NCBI RefSeq assembly: GCF_014647915.1
Contig: NZ_BMQC01000002.1
Coordinates: forward strand, 186,001-250,000
Source: Pilimelia terevasa
GTDB taxonomy: Bacteria; Actinomycetota; Actinomycetes; Mycobacteriales; Micromonosporaceae
DNA length: 64,000 nt
Reading direction: 5' to 3'
Below, one piece after another: positions 41,591 through 50,719 of the stretch. Positions within the stretch are counted from its first letter, which is position 1. The number at the start of each line of letters is the position of its first letter. A program made the position numbers and the translations under genes. The notes under the pieces are model-generated. The model had not been told where the DNA came from. It was given only the letters and a program-made list of their open reading frames with translations, and did no database searches.

Positions 41591-43933
41591 GTGGATGATC
41601 TCGGTGAGATCGTCGACGAATTCCTGGTCGAGAGCCACGAGAACCTCGACCAGCTCGACGGCGACCTGGTCGCCCTGGAACGGGAGCCCTCCCGGGACCT
41701 GCTGTCGAGCATCTTCCGCACGATCCACACGATCAAGGGCACCAGCGGCTTCCTGGCCTTCGGCCGTCTGGAGGCGCTGACCCACGCGGGCGAGTCGCTG
41801 CTGTCGCGGCTGCGCGACGGGGTCCAGCCGGTGACCCCGGAGACGATCACGGCGCTGCTCGCGATGGTCGACGGCGTCCGGGCGTTGCTGGCCAGCATCG
41901 AGGAGGGTCGCGTCGAGGGCGACATCCCAATCGACGGGCTGGTCGCCCAGGTCAACGCGCAGATCGCCGACGCGGCCGCCCCGCCCGCCGACGCCCCGCC
42001 CGCCGACGCGGCGGCCGGCACCGGGGAGGCGACGGTCAGCGTCGACGCGCCGGCCGGCGCCCCGGACGAGGAGGCCCGCCGGCCGCTGGGCGAGCTGCTG
42101 GTGGAGTCCGGCGCGGCGGTCGACACCGACGTCAACTGGGCGCTGGAGAAGCAGACCGGCGGCGACGAGCGCCGGCTGGGCGCCATCCTGCTGGACGAGG
42201 GCAAGACCAACCCCGCGGCCGTCAACGACGCGCTGGCCGCGCAGGGCCGGCGCAGCGTGGCGGACGCCACGATCCGGGTCGACGTCGACCTGCTGGACTC
42301 GCTGATGAACCTGGTCGGGGAGCTGGTCCTGGTCCGCAACCAGCTCGTGCGGGCCGCCACCGACGCCGCCGACCCGGTGATCGTGCGGACGACGCAGCGC
42401 CTGAACCTGATCACCAGCGAGCTGCAAGAGGGCATCATGAAGACCCGGATGCAGCCGATCGAGCAGCTCTGGCTGAAGCTGCCGCGGGTGGTCCGGGACC
42501 TGTCGACGACGTTCGGCAAGCAGGTCCGGGTGGCCATGGTCGGCGCCGAGACCGAGTTGGACCGCAGCCTGCTGGAGGCGGTCAAGGACCCGCTGACCCA
42601 CCTCGTGCGCAACGCGGTCGACCACGGCATCGAGTCCCCGGAGCAGCGGGTGGCCGCCGGCAAGTCGGCCGAGGGGACGCTGACCCTGAAGGCGTACCAC
42701 GAGAGCGGGCACGTCACGGTCGAGGTCATCGACGACGGCGCCGGCATCGACGTGGAGAAGGTTCGGGCCAAGGCCGTCGAGCGCGGGATCCTCGCCGCCG
42801 CCGAGGCCGCCCGGATGGAGCCGCGGGAGGTGATGATGCAGGTGTTCGCGCCGGGCTTCTCCACCGCCGAGAAGGTCACCAACGTGTCCGGGCGCGGCGT
42901 GGGCATGGACGTGGTGAAGACCAACATCGAGCGCATCGGCGGCGCCGTGGACGTCGACTCGACGCTCGGCGAGGGCACGGTCTGGCGGCTGACGATCCCG
43001 CTCACCCTGGCGATCATCCAGGCCCTGACCATCGACTCCGGCGACGACCGGTACGTGATCCCGCAGGTCGCCGTCCACGAACTGGTGTACGTCGACGGGG
43101 AGAACACCCGCATCGAGTACGTCTCCGGCGCGCCGGTGTACCGGCTGCGCGGCAAGCTGCTGCCGCTCGTCCGCCTCGACGCCGCCCTGGGCCGGCCCGC
43201 CGGCACCGACGACCGCGGCGTCTACATCGTCGTCCTGCAGGCCGACGGCCGCCGGTTCGGCGTCGTCGTGGACCGCGTCCTCAACACCGAGGAGGTCGTC
43301 GTCAAGGCGCTCACCTCCCGGTTCAAGGAGATCGGCATCTATGCCGGCGCGACGATCCTGGGCGACGGCAAGGTGGCCCTGATCCTCGACGTGCCGGCCC
43401 TGGCCCGCCGCTCCCAGCTCTCCGCGGACCTGAGCGAGGAGGACGACGCCGCCGCCGAGAGCGCCGACGACTCCAGCCGGCTGCTGGTCACCGCCGTCGG
43501 CGCCCGCCGCATCGCCGTGCCGCTGGACACCGTGACCCGGCTGGAGCAGTTCGCGGCCGAGGCCATCGAGTGGGTCGGCAACCGGGAGGTCGTCCAGTAC
43601 CGGGGCCGGATCCTTCCGCTGGTCCGCCTCTCCTCGCTGCTGGGGGTGGAGGCCGCCCCGCCGGGCGACACGGTCTCCGCCGTGGTCTACACCGAGCGCG
43701 GCCGCAGCATCGCCCTGGTCGTGGACGGCATCGACGACATCGTGGAGAGCACCACCACCGACCACGAGGAGGTGGACGACCACGGCATCCTCGGCTCCAC
43801 CGTCATCGCCCAGCGGGTCACCGAACTGCTCGACGTCCGCCGCGCGATCCTGGCCGCCGACCCGCAGTTCTACGCGACCACCGGCGAGTCGGTGCTGACG
43901 GGCGCCTGGGGCGCCGGTCCGGGCGCGGCGTGA
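41591..43933 (+). CDS. cheA: Chemotaxis histidine kinase CheA with two CheW-like domains
   Basis: 780 residues from GTG 41591 (GGAGG upstream). Hpt domain with phospho-His46 in FRTIHTIKGTSGFLAF; an Ala/Pro linker; an MshEN-like segment (about 160-220) with two LGELLVESG/LGAILLDEG turns; the dimerisation domain DLLDSLMNLVGELVLVRNQL; the HATPase with LVRNAVDHGIE, DDGAGID and SGRGVGMDVVKTNI; then a first CheW-like domain (DRYVIPQVAVHELVYV) and a second (GARRIAVPLDTVTRLEQF). No obvious P2 CheY-docking domain between Hpt and dimerisation region. It phosphorylates CheY and CheB in receptor arrays. Confidence 0.92.
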   Translation: MDDLGEIVDEFLVESHENLDQLDGDLVALEREPSRDLLSSIFRTIHTIKGTSGFLAFGRLEALTHAGESLLSRLRDGVQPVTPETITALLAMVDGVRALLASIEEGRVEGDIPIDGLVAQVNAQIADAAAPPADAPPADAAAGTGEATVSVDAPAGAPDEEARRPLGELLVESGAAVDTDVNWALEKQTGGDERRLGAILLDEGKTNPAAVNDALAAQGRRSVADATIRVDVDLLDSLMNLVGELVLVRNQLVRAATDAADPVIVRTTQRLNLITSELQEGIMKTRMQPIEQLWLKLPRVVRDLSTTFGKQVRVAMVGAETELDRSLLEAVKDPLTHLVRNAVDHGIESPEQRVAAGKSAEGTLTLKAYHESGHVTVEVIDDGAGIDVEKVRAKAVERGILAAAEAARMEPREVMMQVFAPGFSTAEKVTNVSGRGVGMDVVKTNIERIGGAVDVDSTLGEGTVWRLTIPLTLAIIQALTIDSGDDRYVIPQVAVHELVYVDGENTRIEYVSGAPVYRLRGKLLPLVRLDAALGRPAGTDDRGVYIVVLQADGRRFGVVVDRVLNTEEVVVKALTSRFKEIGIYAGATILGDGKVALILDVPALARRSQLSADLSEEDDAAAESADDSSRLLVTAVGARRIAVPLDTVTRLEQFAAEAIEWVGNREVVQYRGRILPLVRLSSLLGVEAAPPGDTVSAVVYTERGRSIALVVDGIDDIVESTTTDHEEVDDHGILGSTVIAQRVTELLDVRRAILAADPQFYATTGESVLTGAWGAGPGAA

Positions 43934-43947
43934 GCGGGGGAGGCGGC

Positions 43948-44373
43948 ATGGCGACGCGGCAGTACGCGACCTTCGAGGTGGACGGGACCCTGTTCGGGGT
44001 GGACGTCGCCCACGTGCAGGAGGTCCTGGCCTTCTCCGAGTACACCGCCGTGCCGCTGGCGCCGGCGGCGATCGGCGGCCTGTTCAACCTCCGCGGCCAG
44101 GTCATCGCGGCGGTGGACATGCGGGTCCAGCTCGGCCTGCCCCGGCACACGATGGACGGCGCGGTGATGAACGTGATCCTGCACGCCGAGGACGAGGCGG
44201 TCAGCCTGCTCGTGGACAAGATCGGCGAGGTGGTCGCGCTCGACGAGGGCTCCTTCGAGCCGCCGCCGGACACGCTGACCGGCCCGGCCCGCGCCCTCGT
44301 CCTGGGCACGTTCAAGATCGAGGACCGGCTGATGCTCGCCCTGGACGTCGACGCGGCCGCGGACACGCGCTGA
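43948..44373 (+). CDS. cheW: Chemotaxis coupling protein CheW
   Basis: 141 residues. CheW motifs: YATFEVDGTLFGVDVAHVQE, the hydrophobic loop PLAPAAIGGLFNLRGQVIAA and VSLLVDKIGEVVAL. It links chemoreceptors to CheA; no receptor gene lies in the window. The ATG at 43948 follows GGGGGAGG; an in-frame GTG at 43930, overlapping the cheA stop, is an alternative start that would add six residues. Confidence 0.92.
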   Translation: MATRQYATFEVDGTLFGVDVAHVQEVLAFSEYTAVPLAPAAIGGLFNLRGQVIAAVDMRVQLGLPRHTMDGAVMNVILHAEDEAVSLLVDKIGEVVALDEGSFEPPPDTLTGPARALVLGTFKIEDRLMLALDVDAAADTR

Positions 44374-44401
44374 CCGGAGCTGGTGGAAGGGGCGGGCGAA
44401 C

Positions 44402-45289
44402 GTGTACAGCCTGGTCAGCGCATCTGTGCTCGGCTTCGACCTGACCCGCCTGGCCGGCGGCGGCGCGGTCGCCGAGGTCCTGCTGCGGGCGTTGACCCTG
44501 CGGCACGAGGACCTGCCGACGCTCGCCGCCGCGCTGCCCGACGCCGACCGGCGCACCGAGCTGTGGGTGGCGGTCCAGCAGGCGGCCTCGCGGGTGCCCT
44601 CGATCCGCGAACTGGGCGAGGAGATCACGGTCCAGACGCTCGACGCGGTGCGGACGGCGCCGATCGGCACCGTCGACGGGCTGCTGAGCTGCCTGCGCCA
44701 CGACGTCCTCGGCTGGACCTGGACCGGTACCGGCGCGGCGGCCCGGCAGTCGCCGGACGCGGAGCGCGCCACCGCCGTGCTCTGCGACGCCGCGGTCGCC
44801 GCGTACCTGCGCGACCAGCTCGATGAGGAGACCCGCCGCCGGCTCGGCGCCGGGTGGGTCCTGGGCACCCGCCGGCTGCCCGCCCCCGGCCAGATCAACC
44901 TCGGCCCGCACCACGCCTCCGTGCAGGGGCTGCTGACCGAGGTCCGCACGCTCACCCCGGTCGTGGCCCGGCGGCTGGTCCGCGCGGCCGAGGAGCAGCG
45001 CCGGGCGCAGCCGCCGACCGGCTGGGCCACCGCCGTGCACTCGGCGGCCTGGGCCGCGTACCTGTCCGACCGGGTGCGGACCGCCGCGGCCGCCCAGTTG
45101 CTGCTCGTGACAGCGCTCGACAACCCGGTCGTCCCCCGCGCGGACCGGGCGGGCGGGGTCTGGAACCTGGTCTCGGGCGCCGTCCAGGCCCTGGTCGTCC
45201 GGGACCTGCTGGACACCCAGGCGGCGTACCGGCTGGTGGCGCCCGTGCTCACCGTCCTCGGGCCGGCCTGGCTGGACCCGGGCAAATAG
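44402..45289 (+). CDS. Unknown soluble protein inside the chemotaxis operon
   Basis: 295 residues, no family recognised. Mostly helical by appearance: VAEVLLRALTLRHEDLPTLA, ELWVAVQQAASRVPSIRELG, TAVLCDAAVAAYLRDQLDEE and WNLVSGAVQALVVRDLLDTQ. A stretch at about 160-175 (GPHHASVQGLLTEVRTLTPV) interrupts the helices. No signal peptide, membrane helix or cofactor motif. It is a complete GTG-started gene 28 bp after cheW and about 100 bp before cheB, so cotranscription is likely and a chemotaxis role is the simplest inference. Confidence 0.62.
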   Translation: MYSLVSASVLGFDLTRLAGGGAVAEVLLRALTLRHEDLPTLAAALPDADRRTELWVAVQQAASRVPSIRELGEEITVQTLDAVRTAPIGTVDGLLSCLRHDVLGWTWTGTGAAARQSPDAERATAVLCDAAVAAYLRDQLDEETRRRLGAGWVLGTRRLPAPGQINLGPHHASVQGLLTEVRTLTPVVARRLVRAAEEQRRAQPPTGWATAVHSAAWAAYLSDRVRTAAAAQLLLVTALDNPVVPRADRAGGVWNLVSGAVQALVVRDLLDTQAAYRLVAPVLTVLGPAWLDPGK

Positions 45290-45385
45290 ATCCGATCGCG
45301 GAATGTAGCGAGATAGTTTCATAGGGTGGCTACGCGGGTTCCGTGTCGACAGCGCGCCCTGCCACCCCGAACTCTCGGAGGTCTG

Positions 45386-46549
45386 ATGATCTCGGTGCTC
45401 GTCGTCGACGACTCGATCGTCGTCCGCCGGCTGATCTCCGACGCCCTGGGCACGGCCCCGGACATCGAGGTCGTCGGCACCGCCGCCAACGGCCGGCTGG
45501 CGCTGCAGCGCGTCACCCAGCTCGCGCCGGCCGTCATCACCATGGACATCGAGATGCCGGAGATGAACGGCATCGAGGCGGTCCGCGAACTGCGGCGCAC
45601 CGGCGTCCGCACGCCGATCATCATGTTCAGCACCCTGACGGCCTCCGGCGCCAGCGCCACGCTCGACGCCCTGGCGGCCGGCGCCACCGACTACGTGACC
45701 AAGCCGGCCAACACCGGCAGCGTCCACGCCTCCATCGCGGCCGTCCGCGACCAGCTCGTCCCGCGGATCCGCGCCCTCGGCGGGCGCCCGGCCCGGCCCG
45801 CCGCCGCGCCGTCGCGCCCCGTCGACGGCCGGCCCGTGCGGCCGCCGGGCCCGCAGGTCGACGGCCGCCGCGCCCCGGCCGGCGCCCCGCGCCCCGCCCG
45901 CCCCGCGGCGCCCGCCGCGCCGCGCCCCGGCATCGGCAGCGGCCGGATCGACGTGCTGGCGATCGGCTCCTCGACCGGCGGCCCCGACGCCCTGGCGCTG
46001 GTCCTCGGCGCGCTCCCGGCGACCCTGGCCGTACCGGTGGTGATCGTGCAGCACATGCCCCCGCTGTTCACCACGATGTTCGCCGAGCGGCTCAACCGCA
46101 CCCTGAAGCTGACCGTGCACGAGGCGGCCCACGACGTACCGCTGGTCGCCGGCCACGTCTACATCGCTCCCGGCGACCGGCACCTGGAGGTGGCCCGGCA
46201 GGGCGTCGGCGTCCGCACCCGGCTCACCGACGCCCCGGCCGAGAACTCCTGCCGACCGGCGGTCGACGTGCTGTTCCGGTCGGTGGCCGCCGTGTACGGC
46301 CGGGCGACCGTCGCCACCGTCCTGACCGGCATGGGACAGGACGGGCGGGCGGGGGCCGAGATCCTGCGCCGGGCCGGCGCCGAGATCGTGGCGCAGGACG
46401 AGGCCAGCTCGGTGGTCTGGGGGATGCCGGGGGCGGTCGTGGAGGCCGGGCTGGCCGACCAGGTCAAGCCACTGGCCGCCATCGGCGGCTACCTCGCCGG
46501 CCGGGCCGGCGCCGCCCGCCCGCTGACCGGCCTGGCGGTGGGACCGTGA
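45386..46549 (+). CDS. cheB: Protein-glutamate methylesterase CheB
   Basis: 387 residues. Receiver domain with D8/D9, phospho-acceptor Asp54 in VITMDIEMPEMNG and Lys in YVTKPA. An Arg/Pro/Ala-rich linker (about 130-190) joins the methylesterase domain with its catalytic triad: Ser in IGSSTGGPDAL, His in VIVQHMPPLFT and Asp in LTGMGQDGRAGA. It removes methyl groups from receptors when phosphorylated by CheA. CGGAGG lies six bases before the ATG. The stop overlaps cheR by 4 bp. Confidence 0.94.
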   Translation: MISVLVVDDSIVVRRLISDALGTAPDIEVVGTAANGRLALQRVTQLAPAVITMDIEMPEMNGIEAVRELRRTGVRTPIIMFSTLTASGASATLDALAAGATDYVTKPANTGSVHASIAAVRDQLVPRIRALGGRPARPAAAPSRPVDGRPVRPPGPQVDGRRAPAGAPRPARPAAPAAPRPGIGSGRIDVLAIGSSTGGPDALALVLGALPATLAVPVVIVQHMPPLFTTMFAERLNRTLKLTVHEAAHDVPLVAGHVYIAPGDRHLEVARQGVGVRTRLTDAPAENSCRPAVDVLFRSVAAVYGRATVATVLTGMGQDGRAGAEILRRAGAEIVAQDEASSVVWGMPGAVVEAGLADQVKPLAAIGGYLAGRAGAARPLTGLAVGP

Positions 46550-47391
46550 CCGCCGCGGTGATCCCGGCCGCGGAGTTCGCGTACCTCGCCGAGCTGCTGC
46601 GTCGCGAGTCCTCCATCGTCCTGGGCGCCGACAAGGAGTACCTCGTCCAGGCCCGGCTGCTGCCGCTGGCCCGCAAGGTCGGCGCCGGCAATGTCGGGGA
46701 GCTGCTGACCCAGGTGCGGCTGCGCAGCGACCGGGCGACGATCCAGTCCATCGTCGACGCGATGACCACCAACGAGACCTCGTGGTTCCGCGACAACGAG
46801 CCGTTCGCCGCGCTGCACTCGACCGTCCTGCCGGCCCTGCTGGCCGCGCGCAGCGCGCAGCGGCACCTGCGGGTGTGGTCGGCCGCGTGCTCCAGCGGCC
46901 AGGAGACCTACAGCCTGGCCATCACCCTCCAGGAGTTCCTGCCGACGGGCTGGACCTACGAGATCCTGGCCACCGACATCTCCGGCGACATGGTCGCCCG
47001 CGCGCAGACGGGCCAGTACAGCCAGATCGAGGTCAACCGCGGCCTGCCGGCCCGGATGCTCGTCCACTACTTCACCCGCTCGGGCGCGCACTGGGAGGTG
47101 GCCCCCGCCCTGCGGCGGCACGTGCAATTCCAGCGGCTCAACCTCGTCGCGCCGCCGCCGCCGACCGCGCCGTTCGACGTCGTGTTCCTCCGCAACGTCC
47201 TCATCTACTTCGACATCGCCACCAAGAAGACCGTGCTGCGCCACGTCGCCCGGCTCATGCGCCCCGACGCCTGGCTGTTCCTCGGCGCGGCCGAGTCGAC
47301 CATCGGGGTGGACGACAGCTTCCGCCGGACCCCGGCCGGCCGGACGTTCGCCTACCAGCTCAATCTCGCCAAGCCGCCAGAAAAGGGGTGA
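46546..47391 (+). CDS. cheR: Chemoreceptor methyltransferase CheR
   Basis: 281 residues. N-terminal helical CheR domain (FAYLAELLRRESSIVLGADK, MTTNETSWFRDNEPF) and a SAM-binding domain with VWSAACSSGQETYSLAI, ILATDISGDMVARA and VVFLRNVLIYFD. It methylates receptor glutamates, opposing CheB. Start in a GTGA overlap with cheB. It lacks a C-terminal receptor-docking or TPR extension. Confidence 0.94.
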   Translation: MTAAVIPAAEFAYLAELLRRESSIVLGADKEYLVQARLLPLARKVGAGNVGELLTQVRLRSDRATIQSIVDAMTTNETSWFRDNEPFAALHSTVLPALLAARSAQRHLRVWSAACSSGQETYSLAITLQEFLPTGWTYEILATDISGDMVARAQTGQYSQIEVNRGLPARMLVHYFTRSGAHWEVAPALRRHVQFQRLNLVAPPPPTAPFDVVFLRNVLIYFDIATKKTVLRHVARLMRPDAWLFLGAAESTIGVDDSFRRTPAGRTFAYQLNLAKPPEKG

Positions 47392-47396
47392 GGACC

Positions 47397-47779
<383 letters not shown>

Positions 47780-47783
<4 letters not shown>

Positions 47784-48262
47784 GCGGGATCGCCGACAGC
47801 ACCCTGGAGCCCTCCGACATCGACCTCAAGGAGATCGTCGACCAGGTCTGGGAGTCCTACCTCGACCCCGACGGCACCGCGCCGCTGGTGCTGACCGGCA
47901 CGGTGCCGGAGAAGTTCGACGCGACGGGATCGATCTCCATCACCGGCCCGTGGCACGGCCACGTCGTCGTCGCGACCTCGCTGGGCGCGGCCACCGGCGC
48001 CGCCGCGGCCTTCCTGGCGATGGAGCCCGACGAGGTCAGCGAGGAGGACGTCGCCGACGCCCTGGGCGAGCTGGTCAACATCATCGGCGGGAACGTCAAG
48101 AGCATGCTCCCGCCGGGCTGCCTCCTCGCCCTGCCGCACGTGGTCGTCGCCACGGGGGCGGTGAGCCGCTGGCCGGGCGCCACCCGGATCTGCGAGCTGT
48201 GCGGCCAGTGGCGGGGCGAACCGGTCTGCATCAGTCTGTGGCACGAGAAGCGGGAGGGCTGA
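47780..48262 (+). CDS. cheX: CheX-like chemotaxis phosphatase
   Basis: 160 residues. The segment ADALGELVNIIGGNVKSMLP carries the E-x2-N pair (Glu and Asn of ELVN) that CheX/CheC phosphatases insert into the CheY active site; the surrounding strands (GHVVVATSLGAATGAAAAF, LPHVVVATGAV) fit the CheX fold. It would dephosphorylate one of the flanking CheY proteins, between which it is encoded. GTG start overlaps the first cheY by 4 bp. Confidence 0.75.
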
Positions 48263-48265
48263 GCC

Positions 48266-48628
48266 GTGAAGATCCTGATCGCCGACGACAGCCGGGTCAT
48301 GCGCCAGATCGTCATCCGGACCCTGCGGCAGGCCGGGTTCGACGGCCACGAGCTGGTCGAGGCCGACGACGGCCGCAAGGCGTACGAGCTGGCCGTCGCC
48401 GAGCAGCCGGACCTGGTCATCTCCGACTGGAACATGCCGGAGCTGACCGGGCTGGAGGTCCTGCGCAAGGTCCGCGCCAGCGGCGCCGAGATGCCCTTCG
48501 GCTTCGTCACCTCCGAGTGCACCGAGGAGATGCAGAAGCAGGCCGAGGACGCCGGTTCGCGCTTCTTCATCGTCAAGCCGTTCACGCCGGAGCGGTTCGA
48601 GGAGGTGTTCTCGCCCATCATCAAGTGA
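48266..48628 (+). CDS. cheY: Chemotaxis response regulator CheY (second copy)
   Basis: 120 residues. D7/D8, phospho-acceptor Asp54 in LVISDWNMPELTG, Thr-Ser in FVTSECTEEM and Lys in FIVKPFTPERF. Divergent enough from the first copy that it is not a recent duplicate. Two CheY proteins with one CheA often divide into a switch-binding form and a phosphate sink; which is which cannot be told from sequence. GTG three bases after the CheX-like gene. Confidence 0.9.
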   Translation: MKILIADDSRVMRQIVIRTLRQAGFDGHELVEADDGRKAYELAVAEQPDLVISDWNMPELTGLEVLRKVRASGAEMPFGFVTSECTEEMQKQAEDAGSRFFIVKPFTPERFEEVFSPIIK

Positions 48629-48654
48629 CAGGGGGTTGAGCGAAGCGGGTGTTT

Positions 48655-48673
48655 TCGGCATGAACCGTGCCGA
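48655..48673. repeat. Small inverted repeat between cheY and the last chemotaxis gene
   Basis: TCGGCA and TGCCGA arms around TGAACCG, 19 bases before the next ATG. It is short and could be a weak attenuator, an RNA structure hiding the ribosome binding site, or coincidence. Confidence 0.3.
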
Positions 48674-48691
48674 GAGGGGAATGACAAGGAC

Positions 48692-49174
48692 ATGACGGTC
48701 ACGCTGCCGGGACTCCTCCCGGTCCGAAACCTGTTCGAGGACCTGCTGAACCGGGAGGTCGAGGTGGTCCCGGACGACCCCACCAAGTCCGACGACCTGC
48801 CGAGCACCCTCGTGGCCATCTACGTCAACAACAGCGGGACGATGGTCGCGGTCCTCGGCCTGAACCTGCCGCTGGCCGCCCACGCGGGCGCCGCGTTCGG
48901 GCTCATGCCGGTCGGCGCCGCCGAGGCGGCGCTGGAGGACAAGGCCCTTTCGCCGGCCCTGGTGGAGAACGTCGCCGAACTGGCCAACATCTTCGGCAGC
49001 CTGCTCAACCGCGAGGGCGGTCCGCACGTCAAGCTGCACCAGGTGATCCCGCCCGGGGAGCCGGTGCCCAGCGACGCGGCCGCCTACCTGCTGGCCCTGG
49101 GCCGCCGGCTCGACGTCAAGCTGACGGTCTCCCGCTACGGCACCGGCCGGCTCGCCCTCGTCCTGACCGACTGA
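48692..49174 (+). CDS. CheC/CheX-like protein, second copy (divergent)
   Basis: 160 residues. The opening LPVRNLFEDLLNREVEVVPD and central VENVAELANIFGSLLNREGG resemble CheC/CheX alpha-helical phosphatase motifs, with Glu and Asn of ELAN in the catalytic spacing. The rest is divergent (YVNNSGTMVAVLGLNLPLAA), so family membership is tentative. Last gene of the chemotaxis operon. ATG preceded by a GAGGGG/AAGG purine tract. Confidence 0.6.
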   Translation: MTVTLPGLLPVRNLFEDLLNREVEVVPDDPTKSDDLPSTLVAIYVNNSGTMVAVLGLNLPLAAHAGAAFGLMPVGAAEAALEDKALSPALVENVAELANIFGSLLNREGGPHVKLHQVIPPGEPVPSDAAAYLLALGRRLDVKLTVSRYGTGRLALVLTD

Positions 49175-49209
49175 CACCGGGACCCGGCCGAGGCTGGGAT
49201 AGTCGGGGG

Positions 49210-49779
49210 ATGCGTACCCTCACCTACGTCGTCGGCGCGACCATCGACGGCTTCATCGCCGGTCCCGCCGGTGAGGTCGACTTCTTCCCGGTCACCGACG
49301 ACGTCGTCGCCGCGCTCGTCGCCGACTACCCCGAGACGCTGCCCGCCCACGTGCGCGCCGCGCTCGGCGTCGACCCGGCCAACCAGCGCTTCGACACCTG
49401 CGTCATGGGCCGCGGGACGTACGAGGTCGGGCTCCGGGACGGGATCGGCAACCCGTACCCGCACCTGCGCCAGTATGTGCTGTCGCGCACGCTGCCGCGC
49501 GACACCGACCCGGGCGTCGACATCCGCGCCGACGACCCGGTCGCGCTCGTGCGGGAGCTGAAGCGGGAGAGCGGCCTGGGAATCGTCCTGATCGGCGGGG
49601 GCGCGCTGGCGCGCACGCTGCGCGAGGAGATCGACGAGCTGGTGGTCAAGGTGTACCCGGTGGCCGCCGGCAGCGGCGTCGCGCTGTTCGCGGGCGACTT
49701 CGCGCCGACGCGCTACGCGCTGACCTCGGCCAGGCCGCTGGAGGGCGGCACGGTCATCCTCAGCTACCGCCGCCCCTAG
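49210..49779 (+). CDS. RibD C-terminal / dihydrofolate reductase-like oxidoreductase
   Basis: 189 residues: TYVVGATIDGFIAGPAGEVD (N-terminal strand and loop), CVMGRGTYEVG, RQYVLSRTLP and IVLIGGGALARTLREEIDEL with the NADPH-binding GGG turn. This is the YyaP/YwjB type of small reductase common in actinomycetes; substrates are undefined and it should not be taken as folate or riboflavin metabolism. It follows the chemotaxis operon by 35 bp and converges on purC. Confidence 0.82.
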   Translation: MRTLTYVVGATIDGFIAGPAGEVDFFPVTDDVVAALVADYPETLPAHVRAALGVDPANQRFDTCVMGRGTYEVGLRDGIGNPYPHLRQYVLSRTLPRDTDPGVDIRADDPVALVRELKRESGLGIVLIGGGALARTLREEIDELVVKVYPVAAGSGVALFAGDFAPTRYALTSARPLEGGTVILSYRRP

Positions 49780-49798
49780 CGACCGGCCCCGGGTACGC

Positions 49799-50632
49799 CT
49801 ACGACCAGGTGCGCCCGGTGAGCCGCTCGTAGACCTCCACGTAGCGGGCGCGGGTGGCGGCCACGACGTCCGCGGGCACGACCGGGGCCGGGGGCCGGCG
49901 GTCCCAGCCCGCGCCGGTCGCCCAGTCGCGGACGTACTGCTTGTCGAAGGAGAACTGCGGGCCGCCCGGCGTCCAGCGGTCGGCCGGCCAGAAGCGGGAC
50001 GAGTCCGAGGTGAGCACCTCGTCGGCGAGGGTGAGGGTGCCGTCGGGGGTGCGGCCGAACTCCAGCTTGGTGTCGGCCAGCAGCAGGCCCCGCCCGGCGG
50101 CCACCGCCGCGCCCCGGCGGTACACCTCCAGGGTGATCCGGCGCAGCTCCGCCGCCGTGTCGGCGCCGACCTCATCGACCACGTCGGCGTACGTCATGAA
50201 CTCGTCGTGCGCGCCGACGGCCGCCTTCGTCGTGGGCGTGAAGACCGGCTCCGGCAGGCGGGAGCCCTCGACCAGGCCGGCCGGCAGCTCGACCCCGGAG
50301 ACCGCGCCGTGCTTCTCGTACTCCTTGAGCCCCAGCCCGGCCAGGTAGCCGCGGGCGATGCACTCGACCGGCAGCATCTCCAGCCGGCGGCACCGGATCG
50401 CCCGGCCGGCGAACTCCGCCGGCACGTCGTCGGCGGAGACGACGTGGTGCGGCACGATGTCGGCGAGCTGGTCGAACCACCACAGCGACAGGGCGGTCAG
50501 CAGGCGGCCCTTGTCCGGGATGGGGGTCGGCAGGACCACGTCGTAGATCGACAACCGGTCCGACGCGACCAGGACGAGGTCGCCCCCGTCGACGTACACG
50601 TCGCGCACCTTGCCCGAATGCAGCAGCTCCAC
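49799..50632 (-). CDS. purC: SAICAR synthetase
   Basis: 277 residues. Phosphoribosylaminoimidazole-succinocarboxamide synthase joins aspartate to CAIR in purine synthesis. Motifs: LLHSGKVRDVYV, ASDRLSIYDVVLPTPIPDKG, VECIARGYLAG, FTPTTKAAVGAHDEFMTY, LLLADTKLEFG and FDKQYVRDWA. GTG start with GGAGGGAC upstream. No other purine gene adjoins it; it simply separates the chemotaxis and flagellar regions. Confidence 0.96.
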   Translation of the reverse strand: MELLHSGKVRDVYVDGGDLVLVASDRLSIYDVVLPTPIPDKGRLLTALSLWWFDQLADIVPHHVVSADDVPAEFAGRAIRCRRLEMLPVECIARGYLAGLGLKEYEKHGAVSGVELPAGLVEGSRLPEPVFTPTTKAAVGAHDEFMTYADVVDEVGADTAAELRRITLEVYRRGAAVAAGRGLLLADTKLEFGRTPDGTLTLADEVLTSDSSRFWPADRWTPGGPQFSFDKQYVRDWATGAGWDRRPPAPVVPADVVAATRARYVEVYERLTGRTWS

Positions 50633-50719
50633 GCCCGTCCCTCCGTCACCTCACTGATGGCAGGCACGGTACCCAGCCGGGCGGGCGCCCCCCGCGGCCG
50701 GGTCGGCGGCCGGCGGCGG

